NCBI RefSeq assembly: GCF_004358105.1
Contig: NZ_SMYL01000005.1
Span: 1-64,000, forward strand
Length of the DNA: 64,000 bases
Source of the DNA: Sapientia aquatica
GTDB lineage: Bacteria > Pseudomonadota > Gammaproteobacteria > Burkholderiales > Burkholderiaceae_D
Reading direction: 5' to 3'
Made by a program: the position numbers and the translations under genes. The notes below the pieces were generated by a model. That model worked only from the letters and a program-made list of their open reading frames with translations, did no database searches and had not been told where the DNA came from. This document shows, piece by piece, positions 48,875 through 58,559 of this stretch; within the stretch, counting starts at the first letter, position 1, and each line of letters opens with the position of its first letter.

Positions 48875-50365
48875 ATGTTAGATACGACGATACAGTCCGC
48901 AGCAGAGGCCGCTTATTCCAGCAACGCAGAGCAATCCAGCGCGCCACCAACCAACCACAGCCAAACGCACATTGCCAACACCACGCCGGTGTTTGATGTG
49001 GAATTAATCCGCAAATTAAACCAACTCGGCCCGCGCTACACCTCGTATCCAACCGCAGATCGTTTTACCGATAGTTTTCACATTCCCGACTACGAATCGA
49101 CGGTATCTGAATTAAAAGCGCAAACGCAGCATTTGCCGTTGTCGCTCTATATCCATATCCCATTTTGCGCATCAATTTGCTACTACTGCGCGTGCAATAA
49201 AGTCATTACCAAGGATCGTAGCAAAGCGGTTACTTATCTCGACTATTTAAAACGCGAAATCGCGCTGCAATCCAAGCTGTTCGATGGCATGAAAAAAGTC
49301 GAGCAATTGCATTTTGGTGGCGGTTCACCGACGTATATCGACGATGCGCAGATGAGCGATTTGTTAGCCAATTTGCGTGAGCATTTTGAATTCGCACCGG
49401 ATGAAATTGGTGAATATTCGATTGAAGTTGATCCCAGAACAGTCAGTCCAGAACGCATCGCGGTATTGCGTCAACAAGGCTTTAATCGCTTAAGTTTGGG
49501 CATCCAAGATTTTAACGATGTGGTGCAAAAAGCGGTCAATCGGATTCAGCCAGAAGAAGATACGCTGGCTGTGATGAAGGCTGCGCGTGATGTAGGCTTC
49601 CGCTCGATCAGCGTTGATTTGATTTATGGCTTGCCCAAGCAAACTATTGCCAGCATGACGCAAACGTTAGATCAAATTATTGGCGCTGATCCAGACCGTA
49701 TCGCTATTTATAACTACGCGCATATGCCGCATTTGTTTAAGCCGCAGCGTCGCATCAATGTCGATGAATTGCCCGATCCAGAAGCTAAACTGCAGATGCT
49801 GTTTTTATGCATTCAAAAATTAACCAATGCCGGTTATGTGTACATCGGCATGGATCATTTTGCTAAGCCAAGCGATGACTTATGTCTGGCTCAACAAGAA
49901 GGGCGCTTGCAGCGTAACTTCCAAGGCTATTCAACTCATGCACAGACCGAAATGCTGTCCTGCGGCGTGTCCGCTATCAGCGCGGTTGGTGCGTGTTATA
50001 CCCAGAACGAAAAAACCTTGGATGCGTACTATGCGCGCTTAGATCAAGGCGAATTGCCCATCGCCCGTGGGATTAAATTAAGCAATGATGATGTCTTGCG
50101 GCGCGATGTGATTGGCCAATTAATGTGCCATTTTGAGTTGGACTATGCCAAATTGAATGCGGCGTATGGCATCGCTTTTGTGGATTATTTTAAAAACGAA
50201 TTAGCCAAGTTTGCGCCATTCGAAGAAAATGGTTTGTTGACCTTATCAAAAGACGCGTTAAAAGTCAGCTTAAAAGGGCGCTTATTAATCCGCAATATTT
50301 GTATGGTGTTCGATGCGTATTTAGGTAAGAAAGAAGAACCGTTGCGTTACTCAAAAACGATTTGA
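48875..50365 (+). CDS. hemN: Oxygen-independent coproporphyrinogen III oxidase
   Basis: Radical SAM enzyme that makes protoporphyrinogen IX without oxygen, for haem under anoxia. 496 residues, with about 35 extra at the N-terminus relative to E. coli. Radical SAM motif CASICYYCACNK (CxxxCxxC plus one), preceded by GPRYTSYPTADRF; FGGGSPTYI and DLIYGLPKQT are also conserved. The C-terminal HemN domain ends the protein. Confidence 0.97.
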   Translation: MLDTTIQSAAEAAYSSNAEQSSAPPTNHSQTHIANTTPVFDVELIRKLNQLGPRYTSYPTADRFTDSFHIPDYESTVSELKAQTQHLPLSLYIHIPFCASICYYCACNKVITKDRSKAVTYLDYLKREIALQSKLFDGMKKVEQLHFGGGSPTYIDDAQMSDLLANLREHFEFAPDEIGEYSIEVDPRTVSPERIAVLRQQGFNRLSLGIQDFNDVVQKAVNRIQPEEDTLAVMKAARDVGFRSISVDLIYGLPKQTIASMTQTLDQIIGADPDRIAIYNYAHMPHLFKPQRRINVDELPDPEAKLQMLFLCIQKLTNAGYVYIGMDHFAKPSDDLCLAQQEGRLQRNFQGYSTHAQTEMLSCGVSAISAVGACYTQNEKTLDAYYARLDQGELPIARGIKLSNDDVLRRDVIGQLMCHFELDYAKLNAAYGIAFVDYFKNELAKFAPFEENGLLTLSKDALKVSLKGRLLIRNICMVFDAYLGKKEEPLRYSKTI

Positions 50366-50413
50366 GATAGGCGCGCTAATACCTCTGTAATTACTTGTGT
50401 TGAACGTTTGATT

Positions 50414-50436
50414 GCTACCGGATCTGTTCCGGTAGC
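50414..50436. terminator. Hairpin between convergent hemN and HDOD genes
   Basis: GCTACCGGA-TCTGT-TCCGGTAGC is a perfect 9-bp stem, two bases from the HDOD stop. There is no T-run on either side, so it is a possible weak bidirectional terminator. Confidence 0.45.
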
Positions 50437-50438
50437 GC

Positions 50439-51275
50439 TCAATTCAGCAAGGCTTCTCTGAGCGACTCGATTTGTTCGGTCGCGTCATCCAAAATCGAAC
50501 TCAGTGTCTCATCCCCGACCGCAAAGTCGATACGCGTCGCCTCATCACGAATGGCTAATTCGGACGCTGGCTGTAATGGGGAGAGGGTGGTTGCCAAGTC
50601 ATTCGCCAAAATTAAAACGTCACCCAAGGTGACCGGCGGTTGCGCTCCATGACCTACCCAAACAGCTTCAATTCCTTCGCAAATAACGTCGGGGATTTCT
50701 AGTGCTTTTAACACGCCGCGACCAATAATTTTTTCGCCGTATTCCACCCAACCTTCCAGTTCACCGTCCAACAAGCCAGGAAATTCATCCGAGCGGGACA
50801 GTAAGTAAAATCCGCCAACTTCGTGCACGATACCGGCGAATAGCGCCGTGTCGGGATCAATGCGCGTCATGCGGCGCGCGATCACATGGGCCAAAGCAGC
50901 AACGCACGCGGTGTGCTCCCAAAGCTCAACCGATTTTTGACGGATCGCTGGGTCGCTAATGCCGCTATTCATTTGACGCACGATGAGCGATATAGCCAGT
51001 GAGCGCAGCGTCCCAAAACCCAGACGCATCACGGCAGTGGTCACATTGTTGATTTTTGTGCCTGTGCGGTTGTAGGCGGCGGAATTGGCAATTGCCACAG
51101 TGCGCGCCGAGAACAGCGGGTCAGCCAGCACCAATTTGGTTGCGCTGGCCAAATGCGTGTCTGGATCGTCTAATAGTTGCTTGACCTTTAAGGTGGCATT
51201 GATATTGGACGAGAAGGTGATTTCCCCTTTGTTAGCCTGGGCCGCAATACTGCGAAAGGCTTCAAGTCTGTCCAT
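50439..51275 (-). CDS. HDOD domain protein
   Basis: 278 residues forming an HDOD domain, an HD-like fold without the metal-binding HD pair, used for protein contact in signalling. Recognised by LKVKQLLDDPDTHLASATKLVL, DPLFSARTVAIANSAAYNR, VTTAVMRLGFGTLRSLAISL and LFAGIVHEVGGFYLL. There is no attached GGDEF, EAL or receiver domain. RBS GGAGAACAAGC precedes the ATG. Exact role unknown. Confidence 0.88.
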   Translation of the reverse strand: MDRLEAFRSIAAQANKGEITFSSNINATLKVKQLLDDPDTHLASATKLVLADPLFSARTVAIANSAAYNRTGTKINNVTTAVMRLGFGTLRSLAISLIVRQMNSGISDPAIRQKSVELWEHTACVAALAHVIARRMTRIDPDTALFAGIVHEVGGFYLLSRSDEFPGLLDGELEGWVEYGEKIIGRGVLKALEIPDVICEGIEAVWVGHGAQPPVTLGDVLILANDLATTLSPLQPASELAIRDEATRIDFAVGDETLSSILDDATEQIESLREALLN

Positions 51276-51414
51276 GCTTGTTCTCCATTAGCGATCAATT
51301 ATTGTGTGTTGTTAAATTGAGCAGAATTCGAGCGTTCAGCTCTAGTCGCCATAGAGCGTGGGGAATTCCTGTCGCACTAAAATGAGTGAAATTTATATAT
51401 TTCTAATGCGCAAC

Positions 51415-51435
51415 TATCCTATTATTTATAGGATA
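51415..51435. promoter_or_regulatory. Palindrome upstream of the HDOD gene
   Basis: TATCCTAT-TATTT-ATAGGATA is a perfect 8-bp inverted repeat with a 5-base spacer, 140 bases before the HDOD start and in the gap after the VOC gene. It could be an operator; the regulator is unknown. Confidence 0.4.
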
Positions 51436-51506
51436 CCGGCAGGGTGAAGTCAACTTCGGCTTAGTTACACTTAGCTTAGGCAGTAACAAGATGTTAGTTC
51501 GGACCT

Positions 51507-51899
51507 TTAGCCGCCGATGGGCGAACACAGCTCAATTAACGAGCCTTCTAGCGAGCGCACATAAGCCACGGTTTGGCCCCACGGTTTAGCGGTGGGCGGT
51601 TTGATGGCAGTGGCTCCCGCATCGACCGCTTGCTTGAATGCGGCGTCCACGTCCTCGGCGACAAAGGCTAATTCAATCCCAAACGGCTTGCCACTGGCTT
51701 GGACTGGCAGAAATTGATCGCCCAAATTCATGTCGCCCATTTCAAGGCTAGCGAAGGCTAGCGCGGTTTCGCCAGTATCCAATTCGCCGTACATGTTGGA
51801 TTCGTGCAGGAAGCGGGTTTTGAAGCCGAATGCTTTATCGTAGAAAGCGAGTGTGTCGGGAACTGATGTGACGTAGATTATTGTGTAGCCGAATTTCAT
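51507..51899 (-). CDS. VOC (glyoxalase/bleomycin resistance) family protein
   Basis: 130 residues of the vicinal oxygen chelate fold with two beta-alpha-beta-beta-beta units: YTIIYVTSVPDTLAFYDKAFG at the N-terminus and ELAFVAEDVDAAFKQAVDAGA in the second. The last strand ends DGSLIELCSP-like (LEGSLIELCSPIGG). The substrate cannot be read; such small VOC proteins are often annotated generically. RBS GAGG is present. Confidence 0.85.
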   Translation of the reverse strand: MKFGYTIIYVTSVPDTLAFYDKAFGFKTRFLHESNMYGELDTGETALAFASLEMGDMNLGDQFLPVQASGKPFGIELAFVAEDVDAAFKQAVDAGATAIKPPTAKPWGQTVAYVRSLEGSLIELCSPIGG

Positions 51900-52031
51900 T
51901 GATAGCCTCGTTTAAATTTGGTGAGGGGTTTCTCATGATGCGGATTAAACCTGAATGGCAGCGCGGGTGGGCGCCGGGGCAATCCCACCATTAACGCGTG
52001 GAATGCAGTGATTGCAGCCAAGGTGGCCGCG

Positions 52032-52430
52032 TTATCCAACGAATTTGTACAGCGACCATCCCAAGTTCAACATAACTAAGGCTATGAGTGTCACAAAAGT
52101 AAGTTGCATTCCCAAAACCCGCTTGCGGAAATTAGGCGGAGGTACATTGATACCGGCGGCGTGGATCAAGCGACCACTAAGTAACGCCGTGCCGAGAATA
52201 CTATTCAACCACCATGGAGCTCCGTTTAACTCAAGACACGCGATCAAGATCAGACCGATTGGGACATATTCAGCAAAATTACCTTGAGCACGAATTGCTC
52301 GCTCCAGGTCCTCGTGCCCGCCACTGCCCAAGACAACTTTATTCTTCCTTCTCAGGCCAATAACAGCGAACGAGAGTTTTATAAAGAAGATGGTCGCAAC
52401 TGAGGCAATAATTGAAGTAACTAACAACAT
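52032..52430 (-). CDS. MAPEG family membrane protein
   Basis: Small membrane protein of the MAPEG (eicosanoid and glutathione metabolism) family. ATG 52430 lies seven bases after TTGGAG and gives 132 residues; a TTG four codons upstream overlaps that RBS. About four hydrophobic segments; the signature RAIRAQGNFAEYVPIGLILI (about residues 46-65) is clear. Bacterial members have uncertain function, possibly glutathione-linked detoxification. A GC-rich stretch at about 51957-52010 follows it and looks unlike its AT-richer surroundings. Confidence 0.88.
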   Translation of the reverse strand: MLLVTSIIASVATIFFIKLSFAVIGLRRKNKVVLGSGGHEDLERAIRAQGNFAEYVPIGLILIACLELNGAPWWLNSILGTALLSGRLIHAAGINVPPPNFRKRVLGMQLTFVTLIALVMLNLGWSLYKFVG

Positions 52431-52819
52431 ACTGGGCTCCAAGAGAAGTTCTAAATTTTAGCTAATCAATGAATCATTCTGAGACGGCTGCGTCAGGATT
52501 TGTTGGTCGATATCTACTCGAAATAGTCGGGAATTCTACTCAGTGGATACAAGTGACATGTCTTCCGACCGAATGTCGATTCTTACATTGAACGGCCAAT
52601 TTGCTTCAATTGCATCGATTCAACGAAATCCCACGCACGACATTTAGCCGATACCTAGGCGAAATTTTGTCTGGAAATAGTAAAGCAGATATTGAATCTA
52701 GGCAATTCTTACCTCGATTAGGCATAAAGCCATCTTCAAAGCGATCCGTTAGAACCAAGAGCGCAATAAAAAACAGGGACCGAAGTCCCTGTTTTTCACA
52801 TCGCTAATTCCTCTAACGA
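52431..52819. other. Intergenic region between MAPEG gene and acnA
   Basis: About 390 bases. Besides the acnA terminator at 52768-52795 I see no gene or known element. A short plus-strand open frame (52601-52807) runs through the terminator and lacks a family match, so it is not called. Confidence 0.5.
52768..52795. terminator. Terminator after acnA
   Basis: AAAACAGGGAC-CGAA-GTCCCTGTTTTT: 11-bp stem, T's on either strand; it lies 25 bases past the acnA stop. Confidence 0.88.
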
Positions 52820-55534
52820 TTACGCTGCCAACAACTGACGCAACACAAACGGCAAGATACCGCCATGTTTGTAGTAATCAACTTCGATTGGTGTATCGAT
52901 GCGCAACAACACGGTGACTTCTTGTGATGTGCCGTCTTCACGGTGGATGACTAAAGTCGCGTTTTGTTGTGGTTTGATTTCACCATCCAAGCCTTTGAGG
53001 TCAAAGGTTTCTTTACCAGTGATGCCCAAGGTTTGCACGCTGTCGTCGCCGATAAATTGCAACGGCAATACACCCATACCAACTAAGTTAGAACGGTGAA
53101 TACGCTCGAATGAACGCACGATGACCGCTTTAACGCCCAACAGTTGTGTGCCTTTCGCTGCCCAGTCACGGGATGAGCCTGTACCGTATTCTTCGCCACC
53201 GAAAATCATAGTCGGCACGCCGTCAGCAACATATTTCATTGCTGCGTCGTAGATCGCCATTTGTTCACCAGTTGGTTGGTGAATTGTGATGCCGCCTTCA
53301 ACTTGGCCGCCATCTGCTTTCAATGGGATCATTTTGTTTTTGATCCGCACGTTAGCAAATGTGCCGCGCATCATGATTTCGTGGTTACCACGGCGTGAAC
53401 CGTAGGAGTTGAAATCCGCTTTGAGCACGTTATTGGCTAACAACCATTTACCGGCTGGGCTCGATTCAGTGATCGAACCGGCTGGGGAAATATGGTCAGT
53501 CGTGATGGAGTCACCAAATACGCCCAAAGCGCGTGCGCCAGTGATGCTCGTTGCTGCCGCTTTTGGCGTCATTTCAAAGTCATTGAAGAATGGAGGTTCT
53601 GCAATGTAGGTTGAATTTGGCCAGTTGTAGACGTCACCTTCTGCCACGCCTTGGATACCTTCCCACAATTTACCGGGCGCGCCTTTTACGTCAGCGTAGT
53701 TATCTTTAAACGTTTTGGAGTTCATCGCGAACTTCATCAGTTTTTGGATTTCTGCGCTGGTAGGCCAGATGTCGCCCAAGAAAATATCTTTGCCTTTGAC
53801 GCGGCCAACTGGCTCCGTCATCAAATCGCGAGTGACGTTACCAGCAATCGCGTAAGCCACCACCAATGGAGGCGATGCTAAGAAGTTAGAACGAATGTTG
53901 CCGTGAATACGGGCTTCAAAGTTACGGTTACCAGACAACACAGCAGACGCCACGATATCGTTTTTAACGATGGCTTCGTTCATTGCTGGAGTCAAATCAC
54001 CGGCATTACCGATACAAGTAGTACAGCCATAAGCTGCAACGCCAAAGCCGAGTTTTTCCAAGTATGGCAACAAGCCAGCCGCTTCCAAATACTTGGTTAC
54101 CACGCGCGATCCAGGGGCTAACGATGTTTTGATATGTGGCGATACTTTCAAGCCAGCTTCAACCGCTTTTTTGGCCAACAAACCAGCGGCCAACAAGACG
54201 CTAGGGTTAGAAGTGTTGGTGCAAGAAGTGATCGCGGCGATCAAGATGTCACCGTTTTTGACTTTTACGCCATCGGCGTTTTCATAGACGGCATTCAAAT
54301 CTTCTGGCTTTTTGTTGAAGCCGTTTTCCGATACCGGTTTGGAGAACAAATCAGTGAAGGTTGATTTAACGTGACCGATTTCGATACGATCTTGTGGACG
54401 TTTTGGACCGGCCAACGAAGGAGTAACGGTCGACAAATCTAAAGTGACTTCCTTGGTGTAATCGATGTCGCCTTTTTTCGGTACGCCGAACAATTTTTGT
54501 GCTTTGAAATAGGCTTCGAATGCGTCGATTTCTGCTTTGCTGCGGCCAGTGCCTTTGAAGTAATCCAACGTCGCGTCGTCAACGGGGAAGAAGCCCATTG
54601 TTGCGCCGTATTCTGGTGCCATGTTGGCGATCGTTGCGCGGTCTGTCAGGGTTAAGGTCTCTGTGCCTGAGCCGAAGAATTCAACAAACTTACCAACGAC
54701 TTTTTCTTTACGCAGCAATTCGGTGATGGTCAAAACTAAGTCGGTAGCAGTTACGCCTTCGATCAATTTGCCAGTCAAGTTCACGCCGACTACGTCAGGT
54801 GTCAAGAAATACACTGGTTGGCCGAGCATACCTGCTTCGGCTTCGATACCGCCCACGCCCCAACCAACCACACCGATACCGTTAATCATCGTCGTGTGGG
54901 AGTCTGTTCCCACTAAGGTGTCTGGATAGTAGATGTCTTGTTTAGCGACTTTGTGCACGCCGCGTGCTAAGTATTCCAAATTGACTTGGTGAACGATACC
55001 AAAGCCTGGAGGAACAACGCCGAAGGTATCAAAGGCTTGCATACCCCATTTCATGAACTGATAACGCTCATTGTTGCGTGAGAATTCCAGTTTCATGTTT
55101 AAGTCGAGCGCTTTCTTTTCGCGATAGTGGTCGATCGTCACTGAGTGATCGACAACCAAATCCACCGGAACCAAGGGTTCGATGTTTTTCGCTTTGATGC
55201 CCATTTTTGATGCAACGTTACGCATGGCAGCCAAGTCAGCCAACAATGGAACGCCAGTAAAGTCTTGCAATACAACGCGCGATACAACGAATGGAATTTC
55301 GTCGTTGCGCTCTGCTGTTGCGCCCCAATTGGCCAATTGCTTAACGTGTTCTTCGGTCACTTTCTTGCCATCGCAGTTACGTAAAACGGACTCTAAAACA
55401 ATACGAATCGAAACCGGTAAGCGAGAGATTTTCGCGCCCAGTTTTTTTTCTAACGCAGGTAATGAATAGAACTTACCTTTTTTGGAATCTGAAATTTTGA
55501 ATTCTTTCAGGGTTTTAAATGCGTCTTGGCTCAT
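52820..55534 (-). CDS. acnA: Aconitate hydratase AcnA
   Basis: Interconverts citrate and isocitrate; also an iron-responsive apo-protein in related bacteria. ATG 55534 behind AAGGAAGAG gives 904 residues; an earlier in-frame start would precede the RBS. The 4Fe-4S cysteines lie in [13 protein letters not shown] and [31 protein letters not shown] and [14 protein letters not shown] are further hallmarks. Last gene of a unit with the MliC-like and CitE-like genes, under the FNR-type site. Confidence 0.97.
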   Translation of the reverse strand: MSQDAFKTLKEFKISDSKKGKFYSLPALEKKLGAKISRLPVSIRIVLESVLRNCDGKKVTEEHVKQLANWGATAERNDEIPFVVSRVVLQDFTGVPLLADLAAMRNVASKMGIKAKNIEPLVPVDLVVDHSVTIDHYREKKALDLNMKLEFSRNNERYQFMKWGMQAFDTFGVVPPGFGIVHQVNLEYLARGVHKVAKQDIYYPDTLVGTDSHTTMINGIGVVGWGVGGIEAEAGMLGQPVYFLTPDVVGVNLTGKLIEGVTATDLVLTITELLRKEKVVGKFVEFFGSGTETLTLTDRATIANMAPEYGATMGFFPVDDATLDYFKGTGRSKAEIDAFEAYFKAQKLFGVPKKGDIDYTKEVTLDLSTVTPSLAGPKRPQDRIEIGHVKSTFTDLFSKPVSENGFNKKPEDLNAVYENADGVKVKNGDILIAAITSCTNTSNPSVLLAAGLLAKKAVEAGLKVSPHIKTSLAPGSRVVTKYLEAAGLLPYLEKLGFGVAAYGCTTCIGNAGDLTPAMNEAIVKNDIVASAVLSGNRNFEARIHGNIRSNFLASPPLVVAYAIAGNVTRDLMTEPVGRVKGKDIFLGDIWPTSAEIQKLMKFAMNSKTFKDNYADVKGAPGKLWEGIQGVAEGDVYNWPNSTYIAEPPFFNDFEMTPKAAATSITGARALGVFGDSITTDHISPAGSITESSPAGKWLLANNVLKADFNSYGSRRGNHEIMMRGTFANVRIKNKMIPLKADGGQVEGGITIHQPTGEQMAIYDAAMKYVADGVPTMIFGGEEYGTGSSRDWAAKGTQLLGVKAVIVRSFERIHRSNLVGMGVLPLQFIGDDSVQTLGITGKETFDLKGLDGEIKPQQNATLVIHREDGTSQEVTVLLRIDTPIEVDYYKHGGILPFVLRQLLAA

Positions 55535-55607
55535 GACTCTTCCTTTAGATGTATTAATCAATGCATTACTTAACTAAAAAATTACAGCGCTTTCGTTACA
55601 TTTGTTG

Positions 55608-56054
55608 CTATTGGCCAGCAGTTTTACATTCGTTTGCTAATTGTTTTCCATGACGTGAATCTAGCAGCATACCTTTTGTTGGAATGCCGATCCAAACTAG
55701 CCCGACTTTTTTATTCTCAAAACGGTTAGCACCTGTTGTGGTTTCCACGCGGGTCAGGCGGAATAAGCGGTTGCGCCAGCGCAGCGCCAAATGGTCGTTG
55801 TCGTCGGTATTGGTGTAAATGGTTAAAAAATCATTTAATTCGCAGCGGTATTCGAAGGTCGAGCTGCCGCTGACGTCTTGGGAAGCTTCGTCGTCGTTAG
55901 GTATGCCATCTTCGGTTACCGGTGCGACTTTCTTTTTTACGACAGTTTTAGTCGTTGGTGTGGTGGTTGATTGCGCGAAGGCTAATTGATTAGTTAGCAG
56001 CAGGGTGGCGCAAAACGACAAACATAAGGTGGTGCAAAGAGCGCTTAATTTCAC
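55608..56054 (-). CDS. Exported protein with MliC-like lysozyme-inhibitor domain
   Basis: 148 residues starting at GTG 56054 behind AGGAGATATTT. A signal peptide ends LLLTNQLAFA before QSTTT, followed by a Thr/Lys linker. Residues 65-145 resemble the MliC fold: two cysteines (FEYRCEL and LANECK) that can form the disulphide, LALRWRNRLFRLTRV and TTTGANRFENKKVGLVWIGI. MliC proteins inhibit C-type lysozyme. The match is from pattern only and is moderately sure. It lies between the CitE-like gene and acnA, 13 bases after the former. Confidence 0.65.
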   Translation of the reverse strand: MKLSALCTTLCLSFCATLLLTNQLAFAQSTTTPTTKTVVKKKVAPVTEDGIPNDDEASQDVSGSSTFEYRCELNDFLTIYTNTDDNDHLALRWRNRLFRLTRVETTTGANRFENKKVGLVWIGIPTKGMLLDSRHGKQLANECKTAGQ

Positions 56055-56067
56055 AAATATCTCCTGT

Positions 56068-57033
56068 TTAGAGTAGTTCTAACGCGGCATCAGAAAGCGC
56101 TAAACCATTGGTTTTGGCACGTTTTAATACCATCCAATAATAGCGATAACTCGCTCGGTCATGCAGACGTCCGTTCAATTGGATTGGTCCCCAAGCGGCT
56201 TCTTTTGCTGCCGTTAAAATACTGATTGCTTCTTGTAATTCCGAACTGCGCGGCGATAAGGCCTTGATGATCGGCTTGATTTGGTCTGGGTGAATACTCC
56301 ACATGCGAGTGTAGCCAAATTCATTGAAAGCGCGTTGTGCGTCGTTCGCCACAATCGAAGTGTCTTTGAATTCGGTCGTCACATTGTGCGCAGCTACTTT
56401 GCCGTGTAAATGACAAGCGGCGGCGATCTCTAATTTAGCGCGAATTACCAAAGGATGTGTAAATTGGCCTGGCGTGCGCATGGCATTGCCGGGAATCGCT
56501 CCATAATGCGCCGAAACAAAATCCATGATGCCAAATGACAGGCATTCCACTTGTTTTAGCGCAGCGATCTGTTCAACTTGCGCTAATGCGCCGTGGGTTT
56601 CAATTAGGACGTGGACTGGAATGGCCGGCAGCCCAGAAAAGTCGCGTTGCAAACTAATTGCTTTGATCGCGCTTTGCAGCTCGGCGAGTGAATGAATCTT
56701 AGGAATCACCACATAGGCCAATTTACGGCTGGCACAAATGATGTTGACGTCTTGCGCAAAGAAAGAACTGGACGGCGCGTGCACGCGCACACCGATTCGA
56801 TTCAATTGATTGTCGTCGCTGTCGATTAATTCCAGAATTTGCCGTGCGTGCTGTTCTTCATTACCTAAGGCTGCGCCATCTTCGCAGTCAAACGTAATAT
56901 CAAATAGGGTAGTGGATTCTTGTTGCAGTGCCATCGACTTGCGCATGAGCTTTTCGGAGCCCGCATAGTGGTCGCAAACCGGTAGCGATAGAGGTTGAAG
57001 TTCGTCTTGGAATAATACGTTGGATGGGTGCAT
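56068..57033 (-). CDS. HpcH/HpaI family CitE-like lyase
   Basis: TIM-barrel C-C lyase related to citrate lyase beta and malyl-CoA lyase. ATG 57033 (MHPSNVLFQDEL) gives 321 residues; the TTG at 57057 is less likely. Family motifs: FDCEDGAALGNE (acidic metal-site residues), IGVRVHAPSS, YVVIPKIHS, HVLIETHGALAQV and MWSIHPDQIKPI. No citrate lyase alpha or gamma subunit is near, so it probably acts on its own on a CoA or acid substrate. Its substrate is unknown. First gene of the unit ending in acnA. Confidence 0.82.
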   Translation of the reverse strand: MHPSNVLFQDELQPLSLPVCDHYAGSEKLMRKSMALQQESTTLFDITFDCEDGAALGNEEQHARQILELIDSDDNQLNRIGVRVHAPSSSFFAQDVNIICASRKLAYVVIPKIHSLAELQSAIKAISLQRDFSGLPAIPVHVLIETHGALAQVEQIAALKQVECLSFGIMDFVSAHYGAIPGNAMRTPGQFTHPLVIRAKLEIAAACHLHGKVAAHNVTTEFKDTSIVANDAQRAFNEFGYTRMWSIHPDQIKPIIKALSPRSSELQEAISILTAAKEAAWGPIQLNGRLHDRASYRYYWMVLKRAKTNGLALSDAALELL

Positions 57034-57135
57034 TGTTTGTATGTATAGACTACGCAAACTTGGCGACTTTAGATGACTGAAAATCGCCGCGCTTACGTAG
57101 TGGTTTTACATGTTTAATTACATTTAAAATTAACT

Positions 57136-57178
57136 ACTCTAGTCCTTGCGAACTGTTGGCTGGCTTGATCTGGATCAA
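57136..57178 (-). promoter_or_regulatory. Perfect FNR/Anr site with -10 for the CitE-like/acnA unit
   Basis: TTGATCTGGATCAA (57165-57178) matches TTGAT-N4-ATCAA exactly. On the minus strand a TAGAGT hexamer follows at 57141-57136, placing the site centre near -42 from the predicted start, the class II activator position. The CitE-like gene begins about 96 bases further on. Confidence 0.7.
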
Positions 57179-57226
57179 ACCTGTTATTTGCAAACAAAAT
57201 CCGCAAACAAAAATTCGCAAAATAAA

Positions 57227-58216
57227 TTAGCCAACTAAATGCTTAACGCCTTCACGTTCTTCGGACAATTCTTTCAATGTGACATTGATGCGCTCTTGAG
57301 AGAATTCATCGATTGCCAAACCTTGAACGATTTGGTATTCACCGTTTGCAGTCGTTACTGGGAAACCAAAGATTGTGCCCTCTGGAATGCCATACGAACC
57401 GTCAGATGGAATACCCATCGTGGTCCATTTACCGTTTGTGCCCAAAACCCAGTCACGTACGTGATCGATTGCCGCATTCGCAGCAGATGCTGCTGAAGAC
57501 AAGCCGCGCGCTTCGATAATTGCCGCACCGCGCTTACCAACTGTTGGCAGGAATACGTCTTTGTTCCATACGTGATCGTTGATCAAATCTTTGACCGATT
57601 GGCCGTCAACAGTTGCGAAACGGTAGTCAGCGTACATTGTTGGAGAGTGGTTACCCCAAACGCATAATTTTTCGATCGCAGCAACTGGCTTGCCGATTTT
57701 GGCAGCGACTTGTGACAAGGCGCGGTTATGATCCAAGCGCAACATAGCGGTGAAGTTTTTCGCTGGCAGGTTTGGTGCTGATTTCATGGCGATGTAAGCG
57801 TTGGTGTTTGCTGGATTGCCAACAACCAAAACCTTAACGTTGCGTGAAGCAACTGCATCCAAGGCTTTACCTTGAACAGTGAAAATCTGAGCATTGGCTT
57901 CGAGCAAATCTTTACGTTCCATGCCTGGGCCACGTGGACGTGCACCAACTAACAAAGCGACGTCGATATCTTTGAACGCTGTCATCGGATCGCTGTGTGC
58001 TGTCATTTCTGTCAACAGTGGGAATGCGCAATCGTCGATTTCCATCATCACGCCTTTGAGCGCTTTTTGTGCTTTCTCGTCAGCGATTTCTAATAATTGC
58101 AAAATAACTGGTTGATCTTTGCCCAGCATGTCGCCGTTTGCGATGCGGAATAATAAGGCGTAGCCGATTTGTCCGGCGGCGCCGCTTACTGCAACGCGCA
58201 TAGGTGCTTTAGTCAT
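57227..58216 (-). CDS. mdh: Malate dehydrogenase
   Basis: NAD-dependent oxidation of malate to oxaloacetate in the TCA cycle. 329 residues: [21 protein letters not shown] (Rossmann start), [20 protein letters not shown] (substrate loop arginines), [11 protein letters not shown], and the catalytic-histidine motif [29 protein letters not shown] precedes the ATG. Divergent from the GntR regulator gene. Confidence 0.97.
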   Translation of the reverse strand: MTKAPMRVAVSGAAGQIGYALLFRIANGDMLGKDQPVILQLLEIADEKAQKALKGVMMEIDDCAFPLLTEMTAHSDPMTAFKDIDVALLVGARPRGPGMERKDLLEANAQIFTVQGKALDAVASRNVKVLVVGNPANTNAYIAMKSAPNLPAKNFTAMLRLDHNRALSQVAAKIGKPVAAIEKLCVWGNHSPTMYADYRFATVDGQSVKDLINDHVWNKDVFLPTVGKRGAAIIEARGLSSAASAANAAIDHVRDWVLGTNGKWTTMGIPSDGSYGIPEGTIFGFPVTTANGEYQIVQGLAIDEFSQERINVTLKELSEEREGVKHLVG

Positions 58217-58485
58217 GTTCGTTCTCCAAAGTGATAAAAAACCAAATTATAAAGATGCCAAAAAACGGTGCGTAGTTTACACCTTAACGATTCGGCACAT
58301 TATTCTGATGTTCATAAATGACGATTTTAGTGTGCGGGATGAAGATACACTTTATGACAGCGTCTCAAACAATGCCATATAAAATTGACCGAAATATGAC
58401 GATTAATGCTAAAAATTGTGCGGCCTGATATTTGCTAAGGCGCGAGTTTAGGCGCACATATTCTTTGTGTCAATATATATATCTT
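58217..58485. other. mdh/gntR divergent region, mdh side
   Basis: The full gap between the mdh and GntR starts is 343 bases. Apart from the palindrome at 58486-58503 I could not identify a further operator or a convincing mdh promoter. Confidence 0.4.
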
Positions 58486-58503
58486 ATGTCTTATATAAGA
58501 CAT
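58486..58503. promoter_or_regulatory. Perfect 18-bp palindrome, likely GntR operator
   Basis: ATGTCTTATATAAGACAT reads the same on both strands. It lies 56 bases before the GntR start, in the divergent region with mdh. GntR regulators often bind such near-perfect palindromes at their own promoters, so autoregulation and perhaps mdh control are inferred. Confidence 0.65.
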
Positions 58504-58559
58504 CTTTTTCGCGTTATTTGTCTGGACGATTATTTCGTTTTGTGGTGAAATCTCGGCTT

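Noticed and set aside
52601-52807. Short plus-strand open frame between MAPEG gene and acnA
   Set aside because: Runs through the acnA terminator, has no ribosome site or recognisable family.
57190-57228. Short tandem GCAAACAAAA-like repeats after mdh
   Set aside because: Only two to three imperfect AT-rich copies of about 13-14 bases next to the mdh stop; no element recognised.
58467-58559. N-terminal extension of the GntR regulator
   Set aside because: It would place the 18-bp palindrome inside the gene and has no family similarity; ATG 58560 is preferred.
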